Numbered from the stretch's first letter, positions 24,001 through 36,944 are shown. The stretch: 64,000 bases of DNA from Megaleporinus macrocephalus (GCA_021613375.1 CM038710.1:24169667-24233666), one strand, 5' to 3'. The notes: generated by a model not told the origin, from the sequence alone. A program made the numbers and translations.

Positions 24001-27000
24001 TCTAAATATAGACACCCTACACAAAGGCTCCTGGACCTGAGCCCTGCCGGGCTGCAGATAGCTAAGTGAGAGCTGATACTTGGCTCTTTTCCCCGTCTTT
24101 CAGCCCAACAGGTCAATATGCATTTGCACAGCAGGGTCTCTGGAACATTAATGCATGGAAAGCCCTGTGCTATGCACTAATGAGAGCAATTTGGCTCACT
24201 GAACAGCCTGACTCTTTCTGAATTACACAAGCATCCATAAAGTCACGTTTTAGCACACAGTTACGTAGACATGAGGACATTGCAGCCTATTTACATAAAG
24301 AAAAAATGAATTTAGTCCTGGTGTCCAGAACATTATGTTCTTGTACATGCTCTATCTTTTCAGTCATAGTTAAAAATAATGGAATGAACACATTAATAAA
24401 GACATTATTTTAATTACCATATACATTTTATTGTAATGCCACTTGCTCCATTATGAGGTAAGGTTATATATTCTTATGTTTGTAAAGACCTCGGATGGCA
24501 GGAGTCTGTACACAATAAGAACTCAAAGTCTAATTAAATTTTTAGAATCCACATTTTTGACAAAACTGCTCCAGAATTTCTGGTTCAATGAACAACATGT
24601 GAGAAAAAAAACAAACTTGAAAGATGATGCCTTTAATGTGCATATGCTATAGAAATACTATAAACGTTAGTGACTGAATGGGTTGACAAGTATGCAGTTT
24701 AAAGGGGAATTCCACCAAATAGTTTTTTAAATTTTCTGTAGAATTAAATAGATAACATGTAAACAAAGTGGTTTACATGTAAACGTTTAGAGTGGTTTAA
24801 TGCTAAAGTTACATTCTAGAGAAAACAGAATATGAAGAAATTAACCATTTTGTTTGTGTTGCAGAGACATCTACTGAAGTTAGCATGCTAACCAGCGAAC
24901 TTTGGCCCATCCTGTCTAGTAATGCCACTTTGTAACTCAGGTGGCGATAGTGCGTCACTGTAGTGTTAAGTTGAGTCAGTCCAACATTAGAGGATAAAGA
25001 AGTAGCCAATGTAAGGAAGAGTAAATGCAACAACAGTGCACTGCCCCAGATTGATTTGATAGGTTGCATCATCTTACAAATTGCTCCTTTAACACCTCTA
25101 AAAGCTACTTGAACAGAGATAATGTAAATAATGTGACCCTTTCTTTTACCATCACTGTAAAGAATTCTAAGCTGGAAGGTTTCTCTAGAACTCTAGAATT
25201 ACTTTGTCTCAATCTGGTGCAACTCTCTTGTAAGGTATTCACTAAGAATTCCCCAGTCAAGGATGTCTGGTAGAGCATTTCATGTAAAAAAGTGCTTCAG
25301 CCCACCTTAACACCATCCACCACCGCCCCAGCCATCTTGAGGTCGTCTTTGGTTTTGTTGGTGCAGTGTTCACAGGTGCAGTCGAAGAAGTACTGCTGCT
25401 TCAGCATGCGCTTCCGGTCCTCTGAAATGTTTAGGTAGTCCACGTACCCCACAGTCAATTCCTCTCCCTCGCTGATCTTCCCCAAGGCTCGGAGCTCGAT
25501 TCTGTGACAAAGAAATGTCGAGTCAAGGACCAGGCAGAGGTGCAGGTGTCAGACCAGCTTACTCAGATTCAGTTCTTCAGTTCCTCTTTTGGGAAACCAT
25601 TGAACTGATCAGCAATCAGAACCAGTTATTAACATCTGTTCACCATAATATCATTCACTCCAAATTTCCCAGATCAAGTAAGTTGAGAAAGACTTTCTGA
25701 GGAGCATACAGAATCCAAACCACCAGAGATCTGAGTTCTGCATGTCAATCAAACAACATTTGTATACTGACCTAGATGGTGATCATATACAAGCCCTTGA
25801 CTTGATCTGACATTAGTTGTAAGTAAAAATAGGTCTTGTGAAAGAGTATACATTGCAACCACTGTGAAGGACTCTACTCTACACGTGTAACCAAACCACA
25901 TAACAAACAAACACATGGAAACAAGAGACAGATGTATGTAGATACAACTACACATTTTGTCAATCAGCCAAGACCCGCACATTTGAAATTAAGTGGTTAA
26001 GAGCGTGAGAGAAACAGATGATGGGACAATGGACCAACCACCCAGTAGCATTAGCCATCCTGGTTAAAAAAACATAGCCTGTGTAAGCTAGGTTAAAACA
26101 AAATGTGTTGAATTTTGAACAGGATTTTTGTTGTTAATTATTGTTAAACTGTGTCCGTAGTCTTCTTCATCGTATTCCTGCTACCCAGTCAATGGGATGT
26201 AAAGTCATAGACCAAGGTCAAATTCAGGGTCTAAAGCTATATGTAGGTCTACTTGTGGTGATTTAAGATGGCAGCATTTGGGTAGCTGATGGTCATACTG
26301 TGATTAAAGTGGTGACAGTGAACAGTAGGAAAAACGGGGAGCTTAACTAGTCGAGACTAAACAGACCCACCTCGGCTGAGTATGATACAATGTATTGACG
26401 GCTGAATGACTGAAAGACAAAGCAAGAAGCAAATTGCAGGACCCAACCATAAAAGGCCTATTCAGAACACCCCCACTCAGACATTTAACTAATCAACTTT
26501 AATGTTTTGTTCAGGTACACCAGTGAATATGAAGTAATTGAAACAGACTTTAATTATGCATTCATGTGAATAGAATTACAACTTAGGTACAACACTGATA
26601 TTACTGATGTTCACTAATGCTTTAAGCTGCCAGTGAGATAATTGTAAGAAAAGCAAGTATATGTATTTTCTTATATTTTAGGTGTTTTTCCACGGCACAA
26701 AGTACTGGAACCTGGCGTACCAATAAGACCAATTGGGAACGGTTCTTAAGAAGGTTCTTCTCTGTCTTAGATAACTCTTGCCACTAGAATCAATGAAAAT
26801 TGAGCAAATTCTTTATTCATCTAGAGGAAAATAAAACTGGCAAGCACTTTTGTGACCAAGTTATTATTTTCAAACTTTAGTGACAAGATAGTTCGGTAGC
26901 TAATGCTATTGTTATTAGCATTTATGCTAGTCTCCACAAAATTAGTGTTTTGCTCATATTTTTACAATATATATTGTACAAATATTATGTATTTATAATT

Positions 27001-28757
27001 CACACTGTACATTCTGTCAGTACAAGTTGTCTTAAGCTTAGTAACCAAGACCGCTAATAAACCACATTTGATTCTTCAGATCATTTTATATATGATAAAA
27101 GACTAAAACACATAATAAATTGCTAGTGAATTTATTTTGCGATAATATATAAGCAGCAATTGGAAAATTGGTTGGTTTCCATTTGGGTCAATTCTTAATT
27201 TCTTTTTTCTGTATGTACTGTGGAAAAACATAATTTGGTAGGCCAAACAATTTGATGACAAAGAAACAATCAGAAAGCTTGACACAGCTCTAATGGCCTA
27301 TTTGACTCTTGACTTGATCCATGACTACATGTTGCACATAACCTAAACAGGCCACAAAATTTCACTTAATGCGTATATTACATGTCAAACTACATCACAT
27401 GAGCTATTTTGATCTGCTCAAATCTAGGTTTCTTTTTTTGGTTTTCCCCCACCACGTCAAAATTGCCTCCCCAAGTCTTTCACTTCAACTTCTTACTTCC
27501 TTTCAATGCTTACTGCATTCTATTCCATCCGTCAAATAGGCTGTGAAGCACTCTTACAGTATATGAGAACTACTGATTGGACTTACTTGCCGTTATTGAG
27601 GATGACAGTGCAGTTAGGCCAGCAGTCATGGTTGACCAGACATAGGTTGGGAAAAAGACCAACTCCAACTGCCTGGAGGCCTTTCTGGTCACTCACCATG
27701 AAGCCATTGCAGTTGATCTGTTGTAGTGGAAAGGTGAAAGTGTTAAGAAGGTCAGGCCATTTGCTCGATGAATGGTGATTTTACAGCTTTATCAGTTTTA
27801 TTTACCACTCCAAAGATGTGTGAGATGCTGTCAACGTTGTGCTGCTTGCAGGTTCTGGGCCAGTAGTCCAGGAAGTTGTGGATGTCCACTTTGAGATCCT
27901 TCAGATCATCCTCGGGCAGATCCGAGATGTGGTCCTCCAAGTCACTCAGCAGAGTGAGCTGCATGTCTGAGACCACCTCTCCCTCTTTATCGAGACGCCA
28001 CATGATACGAGCAGCGAGGCTAAACAGAGACATCAAAGCAGTACTTCAGACAATGCTATAATTTCTCTCTGTACCATATGAAATCCATATATAGTCTGTT
28101 CAGAGCTGTAAAAAACTATTTTTTTTGCTTATTCTTGTTTTTTTTGTTGCCCATGCACTGTATGAATTAGTCTTGAAAAATAGACCAATAGAAATGACTG
28201 AATTGAATTAAATGAATTACATTTTGATGAATTTTGTTTACAATATTTTAATACTTCTCTATTTAGAGAAGGTTTTATTACAACAATTTCAATATATAAC
28301 TTATGCAATTATAAGACTTAGGAACTGCAACGTGGGCCGATAAGTAAATGCTTAGAGTTTGACGGCTTAACTGACAACTGTGTGCATGTTACTGGAACAG
28401 TACAATAAAAAAACTAGGAACTTGTCCTCTAAGTGGCCACCCACCTATTCTTTAAACCCCCATCTACATTCAGCCTTTCCTATTTTTTATTTCCTATTCA
28501 TCCCTTCCCTTCCTCCTTCCCCTTTCCCATCACACCCTTCAGCAAGTCTTCAGGCCCTCACCGGATGTTTTCATTGGGCACTTGGCCATAGCTCTTAATG
28601 GCAGCACACTCCTGTTTGTGTTCTTCCCAGGCAGCACGCTGACATGTGCGGTCACAGTACTGCGCAAAGCGGCACTGACCACACCGCTGCAGCTTCGGCT
28701 GTCGACGATAACAACAGTGGCAAACATTTGCTGCAAGACTGTAGGAGAGCAAGAGAA

Positions 28758-28819
<62 letters not shown>

Positions 28820-30499
28820 CATTATGATGTAATGTATGTAAAGTCCTAGGTAGCCAAAATAGTTTATATCTACATATTTAAAATAATTTATATTTATATA
28901 TTTAAAATAGCTTATATTAAACAGATCAAGCCTTAACTCTGACTTAACACAGATTTCACAAACTGGTTCAAAGAGCATTTTGGACTTTAAATCAACCTGG
29001 ACTTTAGACCAACATCATTTTGATTTGAAAGACCCTCTACCTTATTCATGTTTGTTTCATGAAAATGAATGATTTAACAATCAATGTTGTCACTATTGAA
29101 ACAATAATTTTACTATGGACATTTTATCAAATGTTTGTGTAACTTTTATCCAATTTTGAGCAGAACATCATTGTAAGCGGTTGTACACAGAAAAAAACAT
29201 CATAGTTTTAATAAAATTACAACAGTTTACTTAATTGCTGACAACATGTTATATGTTGTTACGCTGGAGATACAGGGGAAGCAGCGCTTCAGAGCAGAGA
29301 GAAGAGGTCATTCACCTCAGATAAGAGTAGCAATGCCATATAAGGTGATGGAGGTCTTCTAATAGAGTAATACTCAAAGTTCACTAGGTATGGCTACTAT
29401 TACTGCATGTACTAGTCTGTGTGAAGTGTATTTTAACTGTAATATGAACAGTAGCCAGTGTGGTTGTATGAACACCTTCATTTTCTCCAAAAACCCATTT
29501 GAATTGCTGCTATTGGTCTTTTTTCCAGAATGAACAAAAATCTAATATATTTAGAACTTTTTAAAAGCCAGATAAATGTGAAATATGTGTAATAACACAA
29601 TCTATGCTCTCTACAGAAGACATGCTTGTTACATAAGAACAATAATGTCACCATGAGATCATACAGTATCCGGTGACCAGACATTTGCCGTTGCCTTTAT
29701 AGCACCACCATATTACAGTAGAGCCTAATGACAGTGGTAACATAGTGTTTTACATTGACACAGTTTGCTATTTTGGTTTATTGATTTAGTATGGAAATCA
29801 TGCACACATTGAATTGAGTAAATTAAATGCTGAAGTAATTGTTTTCCAGATACAGCCACATGCAATCTGAATCTGATCAGACCAGTACTTTGTATGAACC
29901 ACTCTCTGAAAATATGCTGCTTTAAGGCCTGAGTGTACCAGTCCATTTAACATCAGTCCAGCCTTTTTCATTATGGCTTCATTTTTTTCATTATGTTGAA
30001 GTTCTTTAAGCATTCTTGAAAGGTTTTGTATGTCTCATTTACAAAGGAACCATCCATTAAAAGGTTCTCTAGGGAAGCAAACATGTTTTTTCTATGGCAT
30101 CACCCCAAGAAACCCCTTTTTGGGATATTTCTGTGTCATACCTGGGTGTGATTGCTGGTTAACACTAGAGTGCCCCTCCCCCTTTCACGCTGTTCTAGAA
30201 TGTTCCCCCCAGTCTCTCTAGCTCATTTGATTTATCTGTCTTTTTTGTAAGAACTGATTAACCAAATGAACTTTGTTTTTCAAAATGTAATTCTGACCAG
30301 AACAGTGATGTTTGTTGATGTTAGTTGATGTTGGCCTTGGCTGGAGTCAAGTTTCCATCTCATTCCATATGACTCACCTGTCAAACACGACAGCAGCAAA
30401 GCATGGTTCTGCGAAGAGTACATCCCCAGCCCATGCTTCTTTAGTTGCCCTCAAGCCACGTCCCTTTCCTGGTGAGTCAAACACTTCCACGTTCTCCAT
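21050..30499 (-). CDS. smyd1: SET and MYND domain protein 1 (muscle lysine methyltransferase)
   Basis: Exons on the minus strand are 30499-30378, 28738-28562, 28019-27806, 27717-27587, 25501-25306, 23585-23493, 22537-22374, 22280-22112 and 21205-21050. All join in frame to 473 aa. The protein starts MENVEVF. The MYND zinc finger (cysteines from 47 to 85) splits the SET domain, whose cofactor-binding motif NHDCWPNC is at 200-207, followed by GEELTVGY. The post-SET motif is CTCEHC at 256-261, and the rest is a helical TPR-like tail. SMYD1 methylates histones and works with Hsp90 and Unc45 in myosin folding and sarcomere assembly in heart and skeletal muscle. Human SMYD1 is 490 aa with the optional 13-aa insert and 477 without; this model matches the short form. 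The teleost a or b copy is not decided. Confidence 0.96.
21308..21336. repeat. (CA)n microsatellite in smyd1 last intron
   Basis: A short CA run follows a C8 homopolymer at 21289-21296, just upstream of the last smyd1 exon in transcript direction. Confidence 0.9.
23140..23290. repeat. Fragment of a dispersed MITE-like repeat
   Basis: The end ATTGGACACCCCTGC and the internal CAATCAGCAGTTAA and CTCCAGCTTATTTGGAGTG resemble a short noncoding repeat common in fish genomes. Only one end is clear. It lies in a smyd1 intron. Confidence 0.4.
24699..25093. mobile_element. MITE with TTTAAAGGGGAATTCCACC-type end
   Basis: One end reads TTTAAAGGGGAATTCCACC; the other, reversed, reads TGTTAAAGGAGCAATTT, an imperfect inverted repeat. 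A related end occurs at 49849. No coding capacity. It lies within a smyd1 intron. Confidence 0.5.
28748..28816. repeat. (GA)n microsatellite abutting smyd1 exon 2
   Basis: On the minus strand this is a CT tract of about 65 nt that ends about 10 nt before the acceptor CTCCTACAG of smyd1 exon 2. It therefore overlaps the place of the polypyrimidine tract. Confidence 0.95.
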
Positions 30500-30640
30500 G
30501 CCTGCAGTTAGGCAGTCAGTACGAGTCTCCTAACTACACGCTGTATGAAACTGTCAGAGTCCTTAGTCTGAGTGTCCTTAAGATCATCAGCTTTAACAGC
30601 TGGACATTCCACTACCACCTTCTAAAATAGCCTCTACTCT
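30500..30640 (-). promoter_or_regulatory. smyd1: Candidate proximal muscle promoter of smyd1
   Basis: About 100 bp upstream of the smyd1 ATG are an E-box CAGCTG (30597-30602) and an MCAT-type CATTCC (30605-30610). A near-MEF2 sequence, CTAAAATAG (one base short of consensus), follows at 30622. E-box and MEF2 sites are known inputs of mammalian SMYD1. No clear TATA box is seen, so the start site is uncertain. Confidence 0.4.
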
Positions 30641-31179
30641 CAAGCCGTACCATCTTGGGGTCGGGGCGGGGGTGGCGTGATGGGGGGTGATGTTTTGGTG
30701 GTGACTGTAAGATGCTGGATTCTATTGTCAGCAAAGGACTTAACCTTATGCCAGAAGATCACTGACAAGGGCTTCTGTTTTGTAAATGCTTGTATGAGTT
30801 TCTATTATGTCAGATATCCTCCCGTGATCGGGCAAAATGTAACATTCCAGGACGTGTGAGTGGTCATTCAGGAGACTGGGTGGTATTTTAGTCCCTCAGT
30901 TGGGCCTGTCAGTCAGTGATAGGGTGTAGGGACGAAAGACAGCTGCGTCCACCTGAACGCACTCTTGGCTCCATGTGCTTGTTTTTTTTCCAGCACTTTC
31001 TCAGACCTCTTTCTTGCTGCTTCTGGTTAATTCGGACAAGCTTTGAATAGCTAAGCTGTGGGTTTTTTTTTTACATCTAAAGCCATCGTGTCTTCACCAG
31101 AACTCACAGGGTTGGCAGTTCTTGTCCTGGACGGCACAGTATCAAATGAAAAGGTTCCTAAATGGTTCTTGGTTTGGAT

Positions 31180-31795
31180 GTTTTAAGATCATAGGACAAA
31201 CCTTCAACTGGCATAAATGTAAATTAGAAAAAAAACAGAGCTCAAAATGACTAGGACCTCTAGAGAGAATGGGACTTATAGCAACTGAGCAAGGCCTAGC
31301 AGACCAAAACCATTACTTAAAGCTTACATTTTGAGAGAAAGAGAGAACATCAAACTTCACATCCCTCTTCTGTGGGAACACTACTTAACACACAGGGTGT
31401 GAAGACTTGCGCCACTGTCAGCTGTTACTGAGAAAAGGAAAGTAAATTTGCAAATCAAACAAAGAAGCTGATGGTGTTCTCAGGCAAATGGACTTGCCAC
31501 CTCAGAGTTCAAACCTCAACATCACTGAACGTGTTTAGAATTACTTGAACTGTGGGAAGCAGAGAATGAAATTAAGACCCCGGCAGATGGCTTTCAAAAA
31601 ATAAAAGCGAGCCTCCTAAAAAGACTGGAAGCTGTAATAAAGGCAGCATTACACATTACAAACTTCTCATATTGTATGTAGTTATGTCATTTTCTGTTAA
31701 ATATATTTCTTCTGTTTTAATTAATAACTAAAAAGTGGTTTAGGAAATTAAATAATTTCTGGGTGGGTTTTAACTTTTGCACTGTTCTGTACATC
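31180..31795 (+). mobile_element. Tc1/mariner relic of the TACAGTACTGTGCAAAAGT family
   Basis: The text at 31480-31640 recalls the end of a Tc1-type transposase: CTCAACATCACTGAACGTGT, meaning roughly LNITERV, then NYLN and a helical tail, with stops. The right end, ACTTTTGCACTGTTCTGTA, is an imperfect copy of the terminal repeat of the MITE at 47181-47549. The left end is unclear. Confidence 0.55.
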
Positions 31796-32094
31796 CCATT
31801 TACAAAACTGATTCTTTAATGAAGCAGGAATTTAAATGTTACTTTAGGAAACCAAAAGTGTTCTTTATCCTTTTGCTCAAAATAACTCTTTATTCTTAAG
31901 AGTGTAGTTCAACACAGTTTGGTGATTTGATGAACATACCTAATTAAATTAAGTAGGAAATCACTGCGTTTAGATGGAATGTTAGAGAACTATCTAACTG
32001 AATTACATCTTGCTTATCTGAAACCCGGTAAATAGATATATACAGTGATACAAAAAGCAAGGCCTGCTCTTTTTAATCATTAGAGGTATAAACC

Positions 32095-32097
<3 letters not shown>

Positions 32098-32134
<37 letters not shown>
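32098..32134. repeat. (CT)n microsatellite
   Basis: A pure CT run of about 37 bp in intergenic DNA. It is not followed by a recognisable exon. Confidence 0.95.
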
Positions 32135-32138
<4 letters not shown>

Positions 32139-32742
32139 GACCAGAGACCTGGGTCTGCACGTTCTGCTCTGTGCCTGGAGACACTGGAGGATTTCAGCAC
32201 CAGGCCACCATGTAAGAACTTACGAACATACTGCTCCTACAATTGTCCCGTATGCATGTGCCTTTCAGTTCAGTTCAGTGTGTTCATTCATGTACATGGA
32301 TGTTGTTCCAGTTCAAACGTCTTTCTCATGTACACTATGTGACATATTGCATTTGTCTCTTAAAATGATGGGTAGATACATGAATGCAATTAGGAAAACT
32401 TTCTAGAAATAGAAAAATAGACTTTACATGTATAAGAATTAGTTATATATTATGAATCATACCACCTTTATTAAAGAAGTAAAAAAAGTGTTTTACATCA
32501 GATTGTATTCTTTTCAAAAGCTCTTTATATCCAAGATTGTTATGGATAAAAGTTTTAAATTGAAACACTTACAAAGTACTCTGAGGACTCTTGTGTGTCA
32601 ACTGTCAGTATAAACAGATCATAAAGAGCATCATAATTCTCATAATTCATTTACACGATTTACTGTGCATCAGATAAAACTGCAAATTTACAGTGGTCAA
32701 TTGCAGACAACCAGTAATCTTCATAGAATAACACTGCCAATG

Positions 32743-32746
<4 letters not shown>

Positions 32747-32776
<30 letters not shown>
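32747..32776. repeat. (TA)n microsatellite
   Basis: A pure TA run of about 30 bp upstream of the sepiapterin reductase relic. Confidence 0.95.
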
Positions 32777-32778
<2 letters not shown>

Positions 32779-33065
32779 TATTTTACCCTTACCAGTGAAA
32801 TGAGAACTGCCTCAAAAAAACAAAGCAATGCTTCTCTTCTCATCACAAACCTAATTGGATGCTACAGGGTCCAGACTTACTAAAGTGATCTCTGAACTTG
32901 TGAATGAGATGTATTTGCTTAGAGAAGGAGCACTCCTAAATAAAGACCATGAAACCCAAAATGACTTCAAACCCCAATCCACAGTCTGTGATCTTGTGAT
33001 CACGTTATCTCCATTAACCTTTATAATAGGAGGCATCACAGCTGAGGAAAGACAAAGACCTATGC

Positions 33066-34077
33066 ATATTTTTGTACATGATCACTGGTGCTTCCAAAGG
33101 CTTTGGATGCACCCTGTTCCTGCAGTGACCAGTTTACCATAGAACTGCTCAGTACTCCTGTTAGTGGCCTGTTCATCAACTGAAAGCGGGGGCAAAGTGG
33201 CACTGGACACAGAGAAAAGGAGCTGATCGTCCACTGTGTGCAGGTGGATTTGAAGGAGATGGAAGATGTGAAGAAGACAGTAAGGTCAGCTCAGGAGACC
33301 TCATTTGTCATTGACCACTGTCATCAATAATGCAGGTGATTATAACTTTCTATTCAAACGACAGACTTATAAAACTGTGTGCATGTTACTGGTAGAGATT
33401 TTCTTTTGGATTAGTCACAATGTTTTGAAGATCTATCAGTTTATGACAACTAAAAGTGTGACAAACTAAAAGACACCAAAAGATTCTGAAATAATATACA
33501 GCTCTGGTCAGCATTATTCCTGCAAATGATCTGAAGTACATTAATTAACAGAGAACCCACAGGGCTGGAGAAGGCCTAACGATATCTGCAAATTTAAAAA
33601 TAGACCCACTCCAGTGCTTAAAACAGCAGTTTCTGTAAAGTTTCTGTTGAAACGTAAAGAAGTAGTATTGCTGAGCATGGAGTAAAAAAAAGAATACACT
33701 CTAATATGGTAAGCGTACGCTGCTGCAAGTCTCCCTGTAAAGCTAGAAATAATCATTGAAAGTGAAAGTACTGGTATTTAGCCCTTTTTATATGCTGTAT
33801 ATATACAATATTTTACAGGAGACTGCTAACAATGCAGATCAAATTTGCTGCTAAATTTAACAGTTTGGAGGGTTTCTTGGTGAAGCATACACTGAGTTAT
33901 GGTGCTGGCTTTGTCACAGGCCCTCTGAACACAGACATGTAGGCCGAGGGGCGATTTTTCTCCTCCATGTTCTCCAAAGGTCATCTGGTCTCCTGTCAGA
34001 GCTCTGGAGCCAAGCTGGTGAGACTACTGCCAGATAATGACTACCCCTCTGGTTCTCATGTGAATTCTAAACAATGA
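33066..34077 (+). pseudogene. Decayed sepiapterin-reductase-like (SDR) pseudogene
   Basis: Three blocks occur in family order. From 33081 the frame reads ITGASKGFG, the NADPH-binding turn of short-chain dehydrogenases, then meets a stop at 33126. From 33220 it reads ELIVHCVQVDLKEMEDV and, after a one-base frame change, INNAG (33323-33337), the SDR core motif. From 33865 to 34077 a single frame gives LSYGAG, then GPLNTDM, a TAG where the family has a codon such as CAG, then SKGHLVSC and SGSHVN and a final TGA. The pairing GPL(D/N)TDM with a C-terminal SG(A/S)HV is typical of sepiapterin reductase, which makes tetrahydrobiopterin. The gap at 33340-33860 lacks the YxxxK region and may be a retained intron, so this looks like a duplicated gene rather than a processed copy. 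It cannot encode a full enzyme. Confidence 0.72.
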
Positions 34078-34079
34078 CC

Positions 34080-36900
34080 GCAAAATTCAGACCTTAGGTG
34101 TTGAAGATCCACAGGCTTCATACATGAGTCTATACAGAACAGCTCTAGTATAACATGTGAAATGCAATCTATACAACATATGCAATGTTACTTCATTTGG
34201 AATTGAGTTCCATCAGAGTTTAACGATACCACATTTTTACTCTTCATTGGCGGTCCATTTCATTGGTTCATTAGTCTTAGCATGTCTTTTGTGTGTGTTT
34301 CTAAATGGAGCTGATGACCTCCTCTGGTGGTCAGAGAGATTGCAAGTGGGCTGTAAATAAGTCTGCAGAAGATAGAGACAAACTATATTTTCCCTATATA
34401 GTTTTGTGACAACTAATTTTGTGAACAGAATTCACAGTGCTGTATTACAGATAAATTAAAAGTAAAGGATTACATATACACTGACAGGCTCAAAATGTTA
34501 CATGTGTAGTTGTTTGGTGTATTTTAGGCGTTTCTGCTCCAATTACTTTTTACCATGTCCTTTACAGAAAACACCTTTCTACACATTTTAATACATAATT
34601 AGAGCTTATTTGCTAAACTTTGCATGTTGGGAAATACATTTTTTCAAAATTTCATATTTAATTTGTTCCAATATGTTCAACTTGAAATTGTGCACTAACA
34701 TTTGCAGAAAATGTCAAATTTGAGTATGTTCCCTCTAAAGAAAACTTATTGTGTCTTAGAAAATCAACATGTAATTTCACATGTAATATGTAATTTCACA
34801 GGGGTTTTCAAATTTTTAGCGTATGACTGTATATGCATATTTAAGTAGTTATAGTAGATATAGTTGATTATTTATAATACAGTGTAAATGTTTCATACCA
34901 CATCACTAGAGAGCGATAATTATTAATTATATTAATTATATATTCACTCACATGCTTCAATTCTTGTGCTTTAATTATGTGTATTTCCCTGTGCAGATGT
35001 GAAACAATATGCAAAACTACAGGCTACAGTTTTTTCTTATTCACAGAGAAGAACAATAGTGAAATCTGATAGATAAAAAGGTTCATCTTTCTTTTCAGTA
35101 ATGTGCCGAAAAGAAAGTTTGCAGACACAATTTTGTCACAGTTTTGTGTATATAAAATAAAGGCCTGACATGGACTAAAAAGCAAGAATATGTAATTATT
35201 GTAATTTGGCCCACAGCATTCATTTGTTAACAGGTATGTATCTAAATTCAGGGCATTGTATAAACAAGTTAATGGGGAAATGCAATTTTTCAGTGCCATC
35301 CATAACTAAGATAATAAGTCACAGTTGTTCATCCGAGATAAAAAAGATAATCGTCTGTGATCTAATCGTCGGCTCTGAAATAAGGAATAGTAATAAAGGT
35401 GCACACACATTGACATGCAACTAGTTTCTCTAAAGCATCTTAGTTTGAAGATCAGAACGTGTCAAGTGTGATGCTTGTTATACAATTTTTTGCCATAACA
35501 CATTTGGAAAACCCAACTATGATCTCTGGAAATCTCCTAGAGGAAATCACATGCCTCACCTAACCTAACCAGTGTTACAACTATCAATGAGGCTTAAGTA
35601 TATTCACAATCAGCACAGCTACAACACAGTACTGAATCTCAGAATCCATATTGTAGGTTGATCATATCTAAAAGAGCAATCTAGCATGACTACATTTATG
35701 CAGATGGCATGTTAGTAGTTTTCTTGTCTCTCTCGGCTAGTCCACAGCCTTGTGCTGCTAGCTACTTCCCTAGCTCTGTCACATGACAGCCCTGCATAGG
35801 AGAGAGTGTGTTTCCATGGTAACTGCTGTCAGTAGTGAATTTGTGAATGGAGACTGAGGCCTGCAGAGCCTGTGGAATTATATGCACTGGCAGTGCACAT
35901 CACATAATACAAAGCATCTGGAATAGAAGTACTTCTTATTGCAAATCATTATAACTATCATTAAAAGGGAACATAAAAAACATCACATACATTCATCCTT
36001 CTTATAAAAGAGCCTCACTGCCAGTCAGATATTCTTTTATTCTATTTTATTTTAATTGTTTTATTTTGGATGTTCAAATTCCCCAAAATTCACCAAGTGT
36101 GAAGATATTAGAGGAAATAAGCTTAAAGAATGAGTGTTTTCACAACGTGAACAATCGACATAGTGATAGGAATTTATCCAGTATGAAACCATGCAACACA
36201 ATAAATGTGGTTTTGTATATTTATGTGTGAAAGATGTCATTAACGAGAGAAAAGATTGGCATGTCTTTACAAAAACTGTTCCATGAATTACTCCAAGCAA
36301 ATTTCAAACAACTCACTTTGTAAACTGTGATTTGAATGGTAATTCAAAGAACAGATCGTAACACAGAGTTAATACAGAGTACTTATTTATTTATTTAGCA
36401 TTTTATTTAACCCAACAAATCTTTAAGAAAATATCTGGTCCCTAGAAAAATAGTGTTTTCAAGGACAAACACAGAGGTCAAAAGTTTACATTTAAACATA
36501 CATACTAGTTTACTTATAGTGCAGTGACATGGTTATTAGTGAGAGGACTTTGTATATTCTCTCAGTTTGTAATGGCATACTTTTTCTTTTAAATTCTACT
36601 GCTGGCTACTTTGGCCATTTTTTTTGGCCATTTTTGAAACAATTTTGTTGTTTTATAAACAGTAAAATAGATCCAGTCATGTATTCTGATTTTATTACAA
36701 CTTAATATCCTTTTTGTCTACCTTACATTCAGTGCACATCTAACATGACTTCATTTGTATTTACAGCTTCACCGTGTCCTCCTGTTTACATGTGAAGTTG
36801 TACCTGAGTGTCGTCTTTATTTACTCCTTGTTTAACTTCTAACTGAAGTTAAGCTGAAGTTAATTAGCCGTCGTTCACAACTTCATTAATCGTTAAAAAC
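34080..36900. other. Intergenic, no gene seen
   Basis: AT-rich DNA with many stops in all frames between the sepiapterin reductase relic and the lzts3 CpG island. TAATTA-rich patches occur near 34918-34945. No exon, RNA gene or clear mobile element was recognised. Confidence 0.55.
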
Positions 36901-36944
36901 AGAATAAATGTCAGGTTATTATCTTCTGAAAAGATCCTGATCGC

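Larger units (their letters stand above)
30660..33060. other. smyd1 upstream spacer, repeat-rich
   Basis: No gene is recognised. Contents are a G-rich stretch at 30657-30690, a Tc1 relic (31180-31795), an AAGAACC-type repeat remnant (31800-31905), a CT microsatellite (32098-32134) and a TA microsatellite (32747-32776). Confidence 0.6.

Noticed and set aside
30622..30630. CTAAAATAG as a MEF2 site upstream of smyd1
   Set aside because: One base shorter than the CTA(A/T)4TAG consensus, so kept only as a remark under the promoter candidate.
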